64,000 nucleotides of DNA from Arthrinium phaeospermum (GCA_006503535.1 QYRS01000004.1:558001-622000); one strand, 5' to 3'. Counted from the first letter of the stretch, positions 22,389 through 34,955 are shown. Notes: generated from the sequence alone by a model not told the origin. Numbers and translations are program-made.

Positions 22389-24575
22389 ATGAGTTTCCAG
22401 TTCATCACGTCCATCAACACCATCGACCGTGACGCAGAGACCCGGCGTCGGGTCCGGTCCCATGCGCGGCGACAGAAACTCACCCAGGACTCGACTTCAG
22501 AGCAGGCACCCTCCGCCAAGTCCGGAAGCACGTCCCAGAAAGACCGCACCTCCAAGTTTCGACTGGGCACGCCGACAGCAGCATCGAAGAAGATTGCACC
22601 TAAGAGTTCCAAAAAGCGAGCCTCTCCGCCATCATCGGCTTCGAACGAGGGAAGCTCGACACCGTCTAGCGGTTCGAGCGGCGATGTCATCTCCTCTGCC
22701 GATCCCGCATCTGCTACATCCTTGGCCGCATACTCGGGACATGTGGAAATGATTACCAATGAGCTTGGCTACATGATCATACGGGAGTTACCGCCTCTAT
22801 CTGCCCTCCCCATTCAAACCACGCCCATGACGGAGAATCTGTTCAGGTATATGCTATGCGTCTGTCTGTCGCCGAAAGAAAAGTTCGTGCAGAAATGGTT
22901 CGACAGGTGCGGCGCCCCGTCATATTTCACAAACTGTAAGTGAAATACCACCCTAAGCCAGGGGGCCTCTCTTAGATAACCGAAGAGTTATCACAATGAT
23001 AGAATCTGACACCCAAGCTTAGACCATTCTAGCTTTCTCGCCCACTCACATTCGATGAACCCTGGCGGTGATCTCTTCGACTTTGTAAGTCCCACTTACA
23101 TGGCCCCAGCGCGGCATTGCTCTGCTAATGGCTTGCATGTAGTTAACGGTAGACCCGGCCATGACGCACGCCTTCATGGGCTTCATGGCTGCGATGCATA
23201 ATGCTCTTGCGGACTGGGACGACTCTTCCACCATTGACTTTCACCGTCAAGAGACGATCCAATCCATCAATAAGAGGCTAAATTTGGAATCAAAGGGCCA
23301 AGATGTACCCGTGTCCGACAGCGTGATTGTCTCTGTCTCGTTACTGGTCAACATTGAAGTCAGTCCACATGACAAGACCTCACCCTCCTCCTAGTGATGA
23401 ATTGCTGATAATGTCTAATCAAACAGTCGTTCATCGGATCGGTATCCTCCGCGAGAGCCCATATGAACGGGTTATTGAGAATGGTCGAGCTACGCGGCGG
23501 ACTGATCGACGGACTAGGCTACAGCCCCCTGCTCCAGCGCGCCTTATCCTGGGCCGACTTCGCCTATGCCACCATGGCCGCCGTGCCACTCTCATTCCCA
23601 TTCGTCCCACAGATTTCCGGATCTCTAGATATACAGGATCGGTTCATGTCGCGGTCGATGACGATCAACAATAACGCCGCGAGAGGTTTCCAGCAGCAGC
23701 AGCACGGGCGACATGGCCTGCTCCTCCTCGACCGCGAAGCCACGGAGCTCTTCGAGCTACTCTTCTCCACAACCGAGGCCGTCAACAACTTCGAGTTCGC
23801 GAGGATCGATGCCCTCAAGGAGCAGCGCAGCCAGATGAGCGACACGGTTTATCTCATGGAGTACCGACTGTGTGCGATGGAGCAGCAAGCACGAGCCCAG
23901 GCGGCCCAGCTGGGCCATGGGGCCGCGCTCGCGAACCCGACCGACTTGTCGGAATCGCTAGTCTACGCGAGCCATCTGTTCCTCCACCTGGCTCTGCGGG
24001 GCCAGCCGCCCGCGGCGAAGCGGCACAAGGCACTGACAGAAGCTTTGATGACGAGCTTATCCGGGTTACTCATGCATCTGGGTTGGCTGTTCGGTACCAA
24101 CGGTGACCCCTCACCCCCGGCAAACTATACGACGGATGCACCTGGCGCGCAGGCTTATACTTCAGAGAGCTGGGCATTATCATCCTCATACCAGGAAACC
24201 GCCCCCTTCAATGACTCCAACAACCTGCCCATCCCAGTAAAGTCGGAACCGGAAACCGAGCCGGAGGCCGCCACCATAGATGACTTGCACGACGACGTCT
24301 TCCTGTGGATCCTGTTCGTCGGCTGCTGCGTGCAGATGCGCCCGGCGGCACCCCGCCACCACGAATATGAGACGCCCACGCTGGATTCGACGTTCCTGGC
24401 GCGCGACCACCGCCCCTTCTTCGTGCTGGCGCTGCGGCGGCTGTGCCGGGAGCGGGCCATAGCAGGGAAGGAGGTGTTGATGGACCGGCTGCGGGGAATT
24501 GTGTGGATGAATACATGGTGCGAGCGGCAGCTCGACATGGTCTGGGCTCTGCTCGGGCTGGAATTAGAACTGTGA
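22389..24575 (+). CDS. Fungal-specific transcription-factor-domain protein without zinc cluster, 657 aa
   Basis: Four exons join in phase: 22389-22935, 23023-23084, 23143-23358, 23427-24575. The N-terminus FQFITSINTIDRDAETRRR followed by basic RSHARRQK is a recurrent start of a large fungal family annotated as transcription-factor-like (Fungal_trans_2 type). No C6 zinc cluster is present. A Ser/Lys-rich spacer covers ~residues 30-110. The helical region then runs from NELGYMIIREL to the C-terminus, with HNALADWDD and ARAHMNGLLRMVELRGG, the latter typical of the family's regulatory domain. A Glu/Pro-rich acidic segment (KSEPETEPEAATIDD) lies near residue 550. Its role as a DNA-binding regulator is uncertain; the family is better viewed as regulators of unknown targets. 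The ATG at 22389 is the first ATG of the frame. Confidence 0.75.
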
Positions 24576-24846
24576 GAGCCATCTATGTACGATGGATCCA
24601 ACTGTCCTTTCAGCGTCCTGTATGTACGATTTCCTTGGTGTGCTATGACATCTAGCGGACGGATACCCCCTTCATTCAACGTTGTGCGCGAGATGTGTAG
24701 GTGTTGCACTGCACTGGTATATATAGGTAGTAGTACAAATGTCATTTAACATGACCAATTTCAAGTACACACATACGAACCATTCGCTATATCGCCCGAC
24801 ATGATGTGCCTAGATGATGCAGTGCTTTCGCTACCGTAATTACGTA

Positions 24847-27707
24847 TCAAAGCGCCTTCAGCATCCCCTCGTGCCTCACGACCCAGCTCCCGTCTCTGGG
24901 AAAGCCAGGGGCATGACCCTCGGACCCGGCCCAGCCGGCTGCCATATATCCAACTGCGAACACCTTATCAGCCCCCTTCGTCCAGATGACTGTGACTAAG
25001 AATGGATATTGTAAGTGATGGTTGCCTTTGACTCACCAGCATACAGAAACCCAGCATTGCCCGGCATGAAAGGGGGTGGTATTCCGCCCTGTTCGGCACG
25101 AAGCGCAAACCCTGCGTGCCACAGTAAGTCAAGTATCAACGTACAAGCAAGCAAATCACGTCATGAGAAAGTTCTTCTTGCTTACCGGCGTCGTCAAATG
25201 TCCAGTAATCAAACGCCGTCAGGTGATGCACAGCCCTGTCCGGCCTCCCGATCCTCGCCGCATTGATAGCCAGCACCGGCCGACCCCATCCATGGATCTG
25301 CTCGTCGCCCCAGACGTCCCAGATCCGGTCGGACGTGGCGCGGGCTATCTCGGGGTCGACCATCACTCTTTCATTCAATATCTTCTTCTTTCCGGTGCCG
25401 TAGTGGGAAGACACGCCCAGAGGCGGGAGGTCGGGCAGGATCCCCTGCAGCATGATCAAGCTACGCGGGTCGCCGGTGAGCTTCGCGTCGCCGTCGGTCC
25501 ACCAGCTGCTGTTGAGGCCTTCGTAGACGGCGTAGTACACTTCCCCGGTCCCGGGGTCGGTGGTCGTGGGGAGGGGGGCTAGGTTCGCGGATACACGCGT
25601 CCACGCTTCCGGGATGGGGCGGCCCAGGAGCGTCTTCCAGTGCTGCGCGACGCGGAGGCCATAATACCAGTAGGCGAGCTATTGGGCATACCGATTACTT
25701 AGAATTGAGTACACGTCGAAAGGATTGAGGTGCGAAAGTGGGAGCGGGAACCGGCTCAATTTGGACTTACCTCGTATGCCAGGTTCAAAGACACGGTCGG
25801 CGGGGTATTCTCGGTCACGCCGTAGGCCCTATCCTACTTAGCTGAAGCTGCGCGAGGTTTATAGTGGTTGCGAAACGTACGGTGGGCCCAAATCGTAATA
25901 TCCGGACGTCTCATTCTTCCACGCGTAGGACGCCATGTAATCCGCAGTCGCAGTCAGGATGGGATCCCATCGCTCCAGCGTTTTTCGCTTGGATGAGTTG
26001 GTCGAGCCTTGATACGCCAGCATGGCCAGGTACATGGGATGGGGCTATATGACATATCCAACACCCATAGTCAGCCGAGTGCGTTTTCTTCCATTTTGGG
26101 GTCTCTTGTTCGAATCTCAGGGTAGGACTGAGGATAGTACTTACCTGCTGCCACATAAGCAACCCATTAATCCCCCCCGGCGAACTCCTCCCCGTACCCG
26201 CCTCCGTCATCTTCGGCCACCGCGCGCCGTCCCAACCCATGCGCCTTGCCCTCTCCCGCCACGACCCCAAGAACATCTCGTAGATCCCCGGGAAGATTCC
26301 ATCGAAGACAGCCTGCCGTCCCCACGTCGCCCAGTGCGCGCCGTGCCAGACCACCATCTCCATGTGGAACTTGCCGTACCAGCCGTTGTTGACGAGCCCG
26401 CTCTCCTGCGGCGGCTGCGGGTGTCGGCGGCTGGCGCTGTTGACGCGCACGTGGTACTGGCTCAGGACGATGCGCCGCTGCAGCTCCGTGGCGTTGGGGT
26501 TCGAGGAGCCCGTCATCACGTCCACGAAGCCGCCCTCGCGCCAGTACCCGGCCCAGGCGGCGGAGCTGCGGGCGCGGATCACGGCGGGCGGCGCGGGGGT
26601 CTGCTTGGTGGGGGCGAAGTGTGCCGTGAAGGCGAGCCTTCTCGATGATGGCGATGGGGACGATTTGGGGGACAAATCACGATTGGTGTCTCTTCGTCCC
26701 GGGGCTAAGGTGTATTGATGTGCCGCTTTGGAGGTGGATCCAGGGGGCTCGTCGCGGCGGAGCGTCGGAGGAATCGACGAAGAGGCTTCGGATGCCTCCC
26801 ACTGCAGATTGACGTAGTACTTGGTCTCCTGCATCTCATGGTAGATGTGCGCGACAGTGGCATTGCTGCGGTTCTGGCCACCGTCCCGTACGAGCTCCGT
26901 CGTGTGGTTCAGCGGGAAGTCGTACACGCCGGCGAAGACCTCGTACTTGTGCTCTGCGCCGTGGATGGGCGGGTAGGGGAAATCAAATTCGACCTCGAGC
27001 TCGCCCGACGCGACGAGGTCCGACTCGATCTCAAACGCGACGGCATCCGCCTCGAGGTCGCCATGCGTGATTACCTCCACCGGCGTCCCGTCGACCTGGA
27101 ACCTGGAGGTGATGAAGCCGTTCCACAGGCGGAGCTCTTGCCGTTGTTCCGAGATGCCAGAGGCTGAGAGGGTCTTTCCCTTGAACTTCAAACCGATGCG
27201 ACCCATATTAACCCGATTGGGGTTCCCGATGAGCCATTGCGATATCTCGGGGAGGTCGGGGTCTGGGATGTCGTAGGAGACGTTCCGGCCGTGGGTCAGC
27301 ATGGGAACCCCTGCGTAGTCATCCAGAACCTCTCTGGGCAGCCGATCCGTATCAATAAGTTTCGATCTACACTTTTCATTTCACGTTCATGACCTACCCG
27401 TTAGTCGGCAGAGAATCATTATGCCAAGCCCAAGTTGAGAGAGTGTTGAACGGAAGAAACGTCTGCGTGACAGTCAGCCAGATATGGTATCTTGGTCGGA
27501 TCCGGCGTTCGCTCGGTCTGTGTGTACCTGCATTCCCGTATTATCCACATTGAAAGCGAAGTCTCCATTCCCGACCTGGAGAGGGGATGTCTCGTTGTCA
27601 ATCAAGCTCGTCCGAACGACGTTGAATCTTGACACGATGGACTCCCTATCGATGACAGCAGATGCGAGTCCGACGTCGAGCAACACCAGGACGCTGATTG
27701 GCCTCAT
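24847..27707 (-). CDS. Secreted six-hairpin glycosidase (GH65/GH95-like), 776 aa
   Basis: Eight exons join in phase: 27528-27707, 27398-27462, 26145-27333, 25881-26044, 25771-25828, 25186-25678, 25037-25111, 24847-24953. A signal peptide is visible (MRPISVLVLLDVGLASA). The N-terminal beta-sandwich domain spans ~20-330 (NVGNGDFAFN-like start, WLIGNPNRVNMGRIGLKF). The (alpha/alpha)6 catalytic domain begins near WAGYWREGGFVDV and includes NNGWYGKFHMEMVVWHGAHW, GLLMWQQPHPMYLAMLAYQ, YMASYAWKNETSGYYDLGPP and NLAYELAYWYYGLRVAQHW. The acidic residue in KFHMEM and others in this domain are candidate catalytic acids, by inference from clan GH-L enzymes. Several N-glycosylation sequons are present. The substrate is unknown (trehalose-like or other alpha-glycosides are possible). 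The C-terminus GYMAAGWAGSEGHAPGFP is family-typical. The many phase-consistent junctions make the model strong; the exact GH family is uncertain. Confidence 0.83.
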
Positions 27708-28086
27708 AATGAGTTATCGATATGGATGATGCTCGTTTTACTCGATCATGCCTACTTGCTCTCATGACATCTGGGATCCTGGGCACGGTGGGTTCTTCAT
27801 AGTCAAAGGATCGCCATTACTCCACTGGAAAATCCGGGGTAATCCGGGGTAAATGGGCCCGAGGTCGATATTAGCCGGATGGCTTCACTGGAATGAGCCC
27901 CTCGTCGTGTACCTTGTGACTTTTCTGCCTATAGATTCCACTTCATGGGCATCAGAGACTGACTCTAGATACTGACTGGTTTCTCCAATTGTATAGACTC
28001 TGGTGATCTGACAAATTCAACACGCCCAACAACATAGATGACGCATTGTTCATAGGCGTAGTATTCGAGCAGGGTTGGTTTCTAGC
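27708..28086. other. Intergenic; promoter of glycosidase gene
   Basis: This interval contains an 11-bp tandem duplication (AATCCGGGGTA twice) near 27831-27852. Otherwise nothing is visible. Confidence 0.45.
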
Positions 28087-29146
28087 TTATATAACTCTAT
28101 AGGCACTGTAACACGGTTAGTAATACACCTATGTTGCTATTGGTGAGCAAGGCTAGCTTACTCGTATACCACTTTCGCAACATCCCACAGACAAGTTCCC
28201 ACCCACATGCTGGTATTGACTCTGGTTGCGTATCGCGCATCCGCTGTCCTCATCGTGATGAACACCCGATACCGGTACATCCGAGGATCAACCGCCCGTG
28301 CCTTCTCGCTGTCGCGAAGGTCGTTCATGATCTGCGTTGGCGCCGTCAGGAATCCTCGAGTCCGGCAATCGATGCTGTTCACAAGTCAGCGCCGCCACAA
28401 GAGTTACATAGCAATCAATCAGTAGGCAAGCTTACACTGCTGGTCGCTGGTCCGCTGTTCGTAGGCGGTACTTGGACTCGACTTGGGTGGCCGAAGCCGA
28501 GCCGACGGTCATTTCCATGGTCTCTTGGTCACCTCCCTATTACACCATCTCTCTCGTATTAGTTTCGGGCCATCGAGTCAAGGGTCAGCCTACTTGCGAG
28601 CACGGTGCCACTCCCTATACCCCCAGACCAGACGCCGTCGGTAAACGTGGTGTACTTCTTGAAGTGGTCCCCTGCCGCCACTGTCGCGGTGGCATCGCTC
28701 AACTCCAGGACCATCCGAAAGTCGAGTTCCAGTCCGGGGGCCGGCAGTGATAAGCTGGGTTGTAGCTTGCTGAAGCCGCTGGCGGATTGTTCGGGATCCT
28801 CACTATATCGCGACACCAAAGTCAACACGCGCTCCATTCCACTCAGGTAGACCGAAGACTGGGTATCAGACCATTCCAATGCCTTCGTCTTCGATTGCGC
28901 CGGTGGACCTTCCCGGACCGCTGGTCCTCCGACACCGCCACCACCCCATTGTCGTTCCACCGTGTTCCAGCCGCTGTGTCGTCTCTCGGCCGGCACACGC
29001 ATCCAGTCGCCGTGCACTACGACACTTGGGTCCCAATTCTCGTCCTCGCTTGGTGGCGCGGCGGGCAGCAGAGGGGGCAGCTCTCCTTGCACCCACTGCT
29101 TGCCGAACATGGCGCCGACGAGGAGGTGGTTGGGGTGAGAAGTCAT
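28087..29146 (-). CDS. DUF3237 family protein, 293 aa
   Basis: Four exons join in phase: 28594-29146, 28436-28532, 28162-28374, 28087-28105. The last exon is only 19 nt. Without it the frame ends VVYE; with it the end reads VVYDAYRVI, as expected for DUF3237. The core runs from LELDFRMVLELSD through SKYRLRTADQRPAVIDCRTRGFL to MYRYRVFITMRTADARYATRV and MWVGTCLWDVAKVVYD, matching the short beta-rich DUF3237 domain. The N-terminal ~110 residues (Pro/Trp-rich, MFGKQWVQGELPP) are unusual and could include an over-extended start. The biochemical function of DUF3237 is not known to me; no signal peptide is visible. The orientation is the same as the upstream glycosidase gene, with separate promoters. 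Confidence 0.7.
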
Positions 29147-32100
29147 CGTGCACTATGAGCATCGGGTGTACTTTCGTTCTCTCCGTCCCAGGAACGTTGG
29201 GATTACCTGAAAACCATCACGCGCACACATCCTCAAGGCCCAAGGTACGGTAAGCAACCATCCAGGCGTGCCGTCCCGTAGTCGGTCCAAAATTGGCCCG
29301 CGTGCGTATCGCTCGGGCAAATTGAAAGCTTATCGCCGACGCCATCTACATGACATAAGCGTAAGCATTACGAATCTTGGACGGCGATGTTCCACGAGCT
29401 TTGTTGATACATACGTTGGCTGTGAATATTTTGACAGAAATAAAATTAAATCGTAATTGTCGGACTTACGGTGCTGCTTTCTTAACCAGGGAAATGATTG
29501 CGGCAGTAAGGCCGTCCGTGGTAGGATGCCCGAGTCTGAGCGAATTTTGTGGGACAATTGACCTCGCGCGGATAGCCTACTTGAAAAAAACAACATTAGC
29601 GATGCTATGACTTGTTTTCTTGATACTTTTCACCACCAGCGAGCTTGCCGTACTGCCACCAAGTAGGCCTGATTGGCCAGGTTTCCACAAGCTTTGTGAC
29701 ACCATGTCCAATCTACGCTTTTTTCCCCTTGTTGCCTCACGTTGGCGATTCTGGATTTCCAGAGCAAAACCCGCTAGCTAGCTCAATGAGTTTTACTAGA
29801 CAAGCTGCTACTCTGTGTAATTACACTTTGAATTCAATAATGGCCATAGTTCCTTGGTGGTGGAGCTACATCTCACGTTGAAGTTGGCCTTCATTCCACC
29901 TTCTAGCTCAAAAGAACTTATACGCAGCCCCCATATACAGGGTTGCCACAACATGGTGCATGTTACCTGTGTATACTGTCAAGCAATTACTGTTACTTCA
30001 AGGAGTTGTGCTGATCAGCGTTTATTACTAATAATCGGTATAGATCATTCGGTACAGGATCTAACCCAATAATTGAAACCGTATCCAAAACGAACGTGTA
30101 TTCCACCCAATGGAAAGCAAACCAGAAGAAAGAAAACGCGTACCGGTACTACCAAAGCCTCCAAAACGATAGAATAGATGAATGAGTGTGCCACTATACC
30201 CTGCGTTTCCCCCAACGTATTTTGCTAGTCATTGCCATGGCCGTTTCAAATTTCTTATTTACTTGCATGGCAATTTCCACACCGTATCTTAACGGCCGAG
30301 TGATCAATATAGCCAACTTCATGCCCTTGGTCAAACCGGTCATAACAGTAGATTTCAGTTATAACTGCGCGGGTCTCCCATTGACATTGACTGCATTTGG
30401 TCGGTAACCTTGTTGAGGTGCACATGATGGCAATGCGATCCGGCGGGAACTATATCAAATCGTTAATAAGGACAACGAAATCACAGTGACGGTATATAGT
30501 TTTTGAAGGGCTTGATACATTTTCTCGCGTTCGATGCGTATAATATGACGTGTGCAATGTGGCGAAGTTGCCCACTGGTGTACGTTCTGGTCTTATTTTT
30601 AGTTGAACGAATCTGAAGCTGGATTTGATACAGGTACAGAGAAGTCTGTTTTGAAGTGGATGTCATTTATGGTAATTTATCGATGATATTACTAGACATT
30701 TATAGATATCAATTTACTAGACAATAGTCAGCGCAAGCTGCCTGAAGTGTTTGGTTTTGAAGTTGTTCTTTGAGCCACTGTGATTTCCTTGTCGACCTGT
30801 TTCCATCGAGACCGTGTTGGCTCCCTCAATTTGCTCAAGATTTACGAAAACGGGTGCTATGCGATCTTCTACTACCGAAAGTTATTGATAACGACAAAGA
30901 CAACCCGATGAGTTTTGATTTCAAACGAGGAGGCCGTCGGCAAACTGACCAGACTCGTTGGAAGTTTTCCATTCCACAGGGACTAGACCATCACCCCTGA
31001 CTGTGTTGGAAATGGGGTTACAGGGTCAGTAATCTCGCTTACATCCAGTAGTTGTGACGTGTCAGATGACCCGGCCCGGACATGGACTCTGGGCATCTAG
31101 ACGCACGGGTTCACGCACAACCAACAGGACAACCCAAGCCGCGGCTCATCGAGGGAGAGGCGTGGACCAAGAACTGTAGTCAAATAAGACGGATCCAGTT
31201 TAGTACATCAACCCATAATTGTAAATGTGAAAGTGCCCGAGGAAATCTTTACCAAGAGTTGAGGAGTTGCAGCATTTTTCGAGATCGGAATTATGTGGCA
31301 ATCACAGCTGCGGGAGTTGGGCGTTCTTGGCCAGCACATGAATCACGGGGATCGTCTGGAAAATTTGCCCAGGGTGAGTACTGATGCTGGAATGTGGTTA
31401 TATCAGAGCTAGACTGCCGCTAGAACCGAGAGACTGGGGTCTTTTGAACTGTTCCTATTTCATAAGAATGCGAAGCGGAATACATCATCAGATATCAAGC
31501 GCTTCGAGTTAGGTGATTCCGGTGCTAGCCTGCTGCCAGGGACCCTTTTTCCAACCTTGGATAGCAGCACTCTTTCATGGTCAGTCCGTTTTCCCTTCGT
31601 CGACTTCGATTACGACCTCCCCTTTCCTCGCCGTCGCCAGCTACCACTCGTCGACGCAAGTACCCTCCCGTCCCGGCTACCTACGACTCTGGCTCTAGCT
31701 CTCTTTCCCCCGTCGCCACCTGCCCTCCGTTGACGGTAGCCCCTTACCAGCTTCTCCCTTTCAATCGCTGGCCCCTCTTCCCCCTCGTTGACGTCAATGC
31801 CAGCACCATCTCGGCGTCAGCTACTTCCATGTAAACTCCAGTCGACCATCGTCAACCCCAGACCCTCCTCTTACACAACCGGAAAGGCCACCTCCAGTCA
31901 CACTGGCCGTTGCCGGGTAATCAGGGCTACGTGAGGCCTTGGCACAAAATCAAGCCGGAGAAGTTTATCTTTTCAAATACAGAATACGAAGAAGAAAACA
32001 AACTGGGTGATACTTTAGTAGGGAAAAAGCTTCCTTGGATCTCTGCACGCTTTAGTAGAGATTTTGTACCTACGAAGGAGAACGTGTGTACATCATGCAA

Positions 32101-33285
32101 GCCGAAGATGACGCACGGACCACCATCGTCTCGATACGACGGGCACCGATCACTGGACAGACAGTTGGAGCTCCCAGCTTCGGACCTCGACATCCCTCAA
32201 TGCTAGGAGGGAAAACATCTTTTCGCCCTTTTAATTGCACGGTGGGCATTTGTAGGTAAGATTGATGCCTTGACCACGCTGCCCTACCGTTACGCAATTT
32301 TGCAGGATACTATTTAGGACCGGCCAATCCGCCGACATCTTTGTCGGCGTGGGATGCGATTGCCTAGAGACGACGGACAATTCGCCGGCCGATTTTAGCA
32401 ATCGAAAGGTGCGTTGATGACGATAAGTGCCAGGCGATATTGGAGGTCACCTGCGTGCGCATCGAAACTGGAAACCCTGGACCTCGATCGAGACTCGGCA
32501 AGAGGGTGAACTTGGCAAGGATTGGCGTTGACAGACCGCGCTGTCTTTGCTGTGTCTCGAGTTCAGGTTCAGCCCTGAGCTGTCAAACCGTGCTGGACCC
32601 CACGTCGCCCGCACTCATTTGGGCGCTTGCTACAGTTGACAGTTGATGTTAGCGTATTCCCCAGGGGTTTGCCAAGTTAGACCCTAGCGTGCCTGGACCC
32701 TTCGAACTCCATCATCGTATGTCGCGGTGCATCGTGGCCTCGAAAGCCTGATCGAACCTCCCTGCATGTCTGGAGATTAACGATGATGATGGCGTATTTC
32801 CCCGACTGTCAGGACCCTGCGTCTTGGCAATCTTAAGGCACCACGCGAGGCAGGGGATGCTCTAATCTCACCACCTTCGTCACTGGTCGGCGGTGATTGG
32901 CGGGTTTGTCTCGAACCTGTCTCTGATTGGCTGAGATGCTACGTCATTTTCCTGGCGATCCCCTCTGGTCAGCTCGAACAACAAACAACAACTAAAAAAA
33001 CCGGTTTACGTCACAGCATAACGACAAGCAATCACGGCAGAAGGGAAATTGGATAGCTGGCATTGGTGAGGGGTGGGCTGCTGTATATATAGACCGAAGA
33101 AGCATTCACGGATAAAATTGCCGATACCCTTTCACATTCATCAATAAGCATCTCTTGTCCTCTGTCATCAATTGAAGATCCACCAAAACCGTTGCCGTAT
33201 TATCCACGACAAGCTTTCTAGCATATACTCCCATCCACTTACAAGCACACCTTGCACACCTTAAGCAATACCTTATCCACCCATC
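29147..33285. other. 4.1 kb gene-free region
   Basis: No frame longer than about 100 codons shows any domain. Positions ~29,800-30,750 are AT-rich, and 31,560-31,900 is a pyrimidine-rich tract with repeated TCGAC/CGTCG words. TGTTGGAAATGGGGTTACAG at 31003 resembles the start of fungal LTRs, but no partner end or target-site duplication was found. The distal end (32.9-33.1 kb) is the promoter of the next gene. Old repeat debris is possible. Confidence 0.35.
32896..33091 (+). promoter_or_regulatory. Promoter with CCAAT boxes, CRE-like sites and TATA box
   Basis: Two inverted CCAAT boxes (ATTGG at 32896-32900 and 32926-32930) are followed by CRE/ATF-type sites CTACGTCA (32939-32946) and TTACGTCA (33006-33013), a GAGGGG stress-element-like word near 33067, and a TATATATA box at 33084-33091. 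The start codon is at 33286. This order matches stress-inducible fungal promoters (CCAAT-binding complex, Atf1-type bZIP). Transcription-factor binding is inferred, not shown. Confidence 0.6.
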
Positions 33286-33913
33286 ATGCCGTTCTTCTCC
33301 AGCCGCAAGCCCGAAGACGAGGTCGTCGAGCAGCCCGCCCCTGTGCACGAAGAGCACCAGAAGCGGGGCCTGTTCGGCAGCCGCCGCGAGCGCTCCGTCT
33401 CGCCCGCCTCGACGACCCGCACCGGCACCACCACCTCCTCGCACTCCTCCACCAGCACTGGTACGTACTACATCTTCCACCTCCTCCTACTCGTTCATGT
33501 CCAGCCACAACCTCCCAAGAGCCTCAATCCTTTTACTAACACGTCCTCTCCCACCCAACAGGTCGCAAAGGCTCCATCCTCCAACGCTCCTTCGGCCACG
33601 GCAACAAGAACATGGAGCTCGACCCGTCCATCGTCCAGGCGCGCGAGCGCGTCATGGGCGCCGAGGCGGCCGAGCACGAGGCCGACCGCGCCCTGAACGC
33701 GGCCCGGACCCAGGTGCGCGAGGCCCGCGAGGAGGTCAAGCGCCTCGAGCTCGAGGCCAAGGAGGAGGCCCGCCTGGCCAAGATCAAGCAGCACCATGCT
33801 GCCGAGGTCTCCAAGCGCGGCAAGCAACTCGGCCGTAAGTCTTCTTCACACGTTTCCCGATTGGATAACGTTATAGCATGCTAACATTGATGATGACAGG
33901 CCACGGCCTCTAA
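33286..33913 (+). CDS. Small conserved coiled-coil protein, 153 aa
   Basis: Three exons join in phase: 33286-33460, 33562-33834, 33900-33913. The 14-nt last exon encodes the terminal RHGL and stop. The N-terminal half is disordered and basic/Ser-Thr-rich (MPFFSSRKPEDE, RGLFGSRRERSVSP). The C-terminal half is one long charged helix (DPSIVQARERVMGAEAAEHE to KEEARLAKIKQHHAAE), a predicted coiled coil, ending SKRGKQLGRHGL. I recognise this architecture from uncharacterised small proteins in many filamentous ascomycetes but know no function. The strong, stress-type promoter upstream suggests an abundant, inducible transcript. No signal peptide or membrane segment is visible. Confidence 0.8.
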
Positions 33914-34955
33914 ACTTCCCGGGCCCATACACATGGGATGCATTATACGACCTAGAAGCCGAGCTTCTACAGCCTCGTCGGGGGTGACGAACGTTGCGAG
34001 ATACACGATTTACGACTTGATACCTTCTTCTTTGTCTTATTATCATATTACCAAATAGCGAGGCGCGAGCATTGGTTGGTGCAATTTCTTGTTACTCAGT
34101 TAATGATTATATATTATTTGTTATCTCTATAATTATGCGTGTTCTTAGTGATGTGTCTCGTGTTTTGTTACCGTGGTGTATAGGTATCTCTTGACGTTGG
34201 CTGGCATGCCTTCTCTCTTTTACGTTGCGGCATGCCCTGTGATGTAGACATGTTCCTGCCGAATGCCCTGCAGCCTTGAGGAGACGGTAGTCCATTTTCC
34301 GGCTATGGTATCTTACAGGACTCGACCATCGATTACTTTCTTCAGCCGTTTAATGGTATTCTGGCCTATCACCCTGAGTCCGAAACGGGGCTGCTGGTTT
34401 AACGATTGGAGTCAGGCTTCTGAGGCGATCATTAGGTCACTCGATAGGATATGGGTCGCCTCATAATGAAAGGATACCCCAAAGCTTTATGTAACATGAT
34501 GCTAGGCTGAAAAGGATATGACCTAGCATAAATAAAGAGAACAACCACTCATCAAAGGTGTGAAGTTGGTTGAGTCATATGGTGTATGTGTTGCAGAGTT
34601 AGGAGCGACGTCTACTAATAGCAGACACAAATTAGACTTACTTGGCATCGTTTCCGTGCCATTTCAAGTCACCATTATAGCTTGTATTCAATAATAGGTA
34701 ATATATTGCATTCGAGTTACTAAAACCTCCCCAACATGTGAAACTCCATGATTTGTCCATGATGTTCCTCAACACTGGATGTCACGTCGTGAACAATGTA
34801 TAGGTCAACTTCCAACGAAGTGTAGCTCAAATGGCTACTATAAGACATCAGCCTTGAAGTGTATTGCCCTTCATTTGCATCTTGACCTACATCTCTCTCT
34901 CCAAATTGTCCATATTCAGCATTCTATCTGCATTACACTAATCCAACGATCTAAA
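33914..34955. other. Intergenic, no gene supported
   Basis: AT-rich 3' flank of the coiled-coil gene, then the upstream region of the CVNH gene with a TATAAG word near 34,837 about 120 bp before its start codon. Short frames lack coding character. Confidence 0.45.

Noticed and set aside
26100..26125. GTTCGAATCTC word in a glycosidase intron, resembling a tRNA B box
   Set aside because: No A box at a proper distance and no cloverleaf pairing could be drawn.
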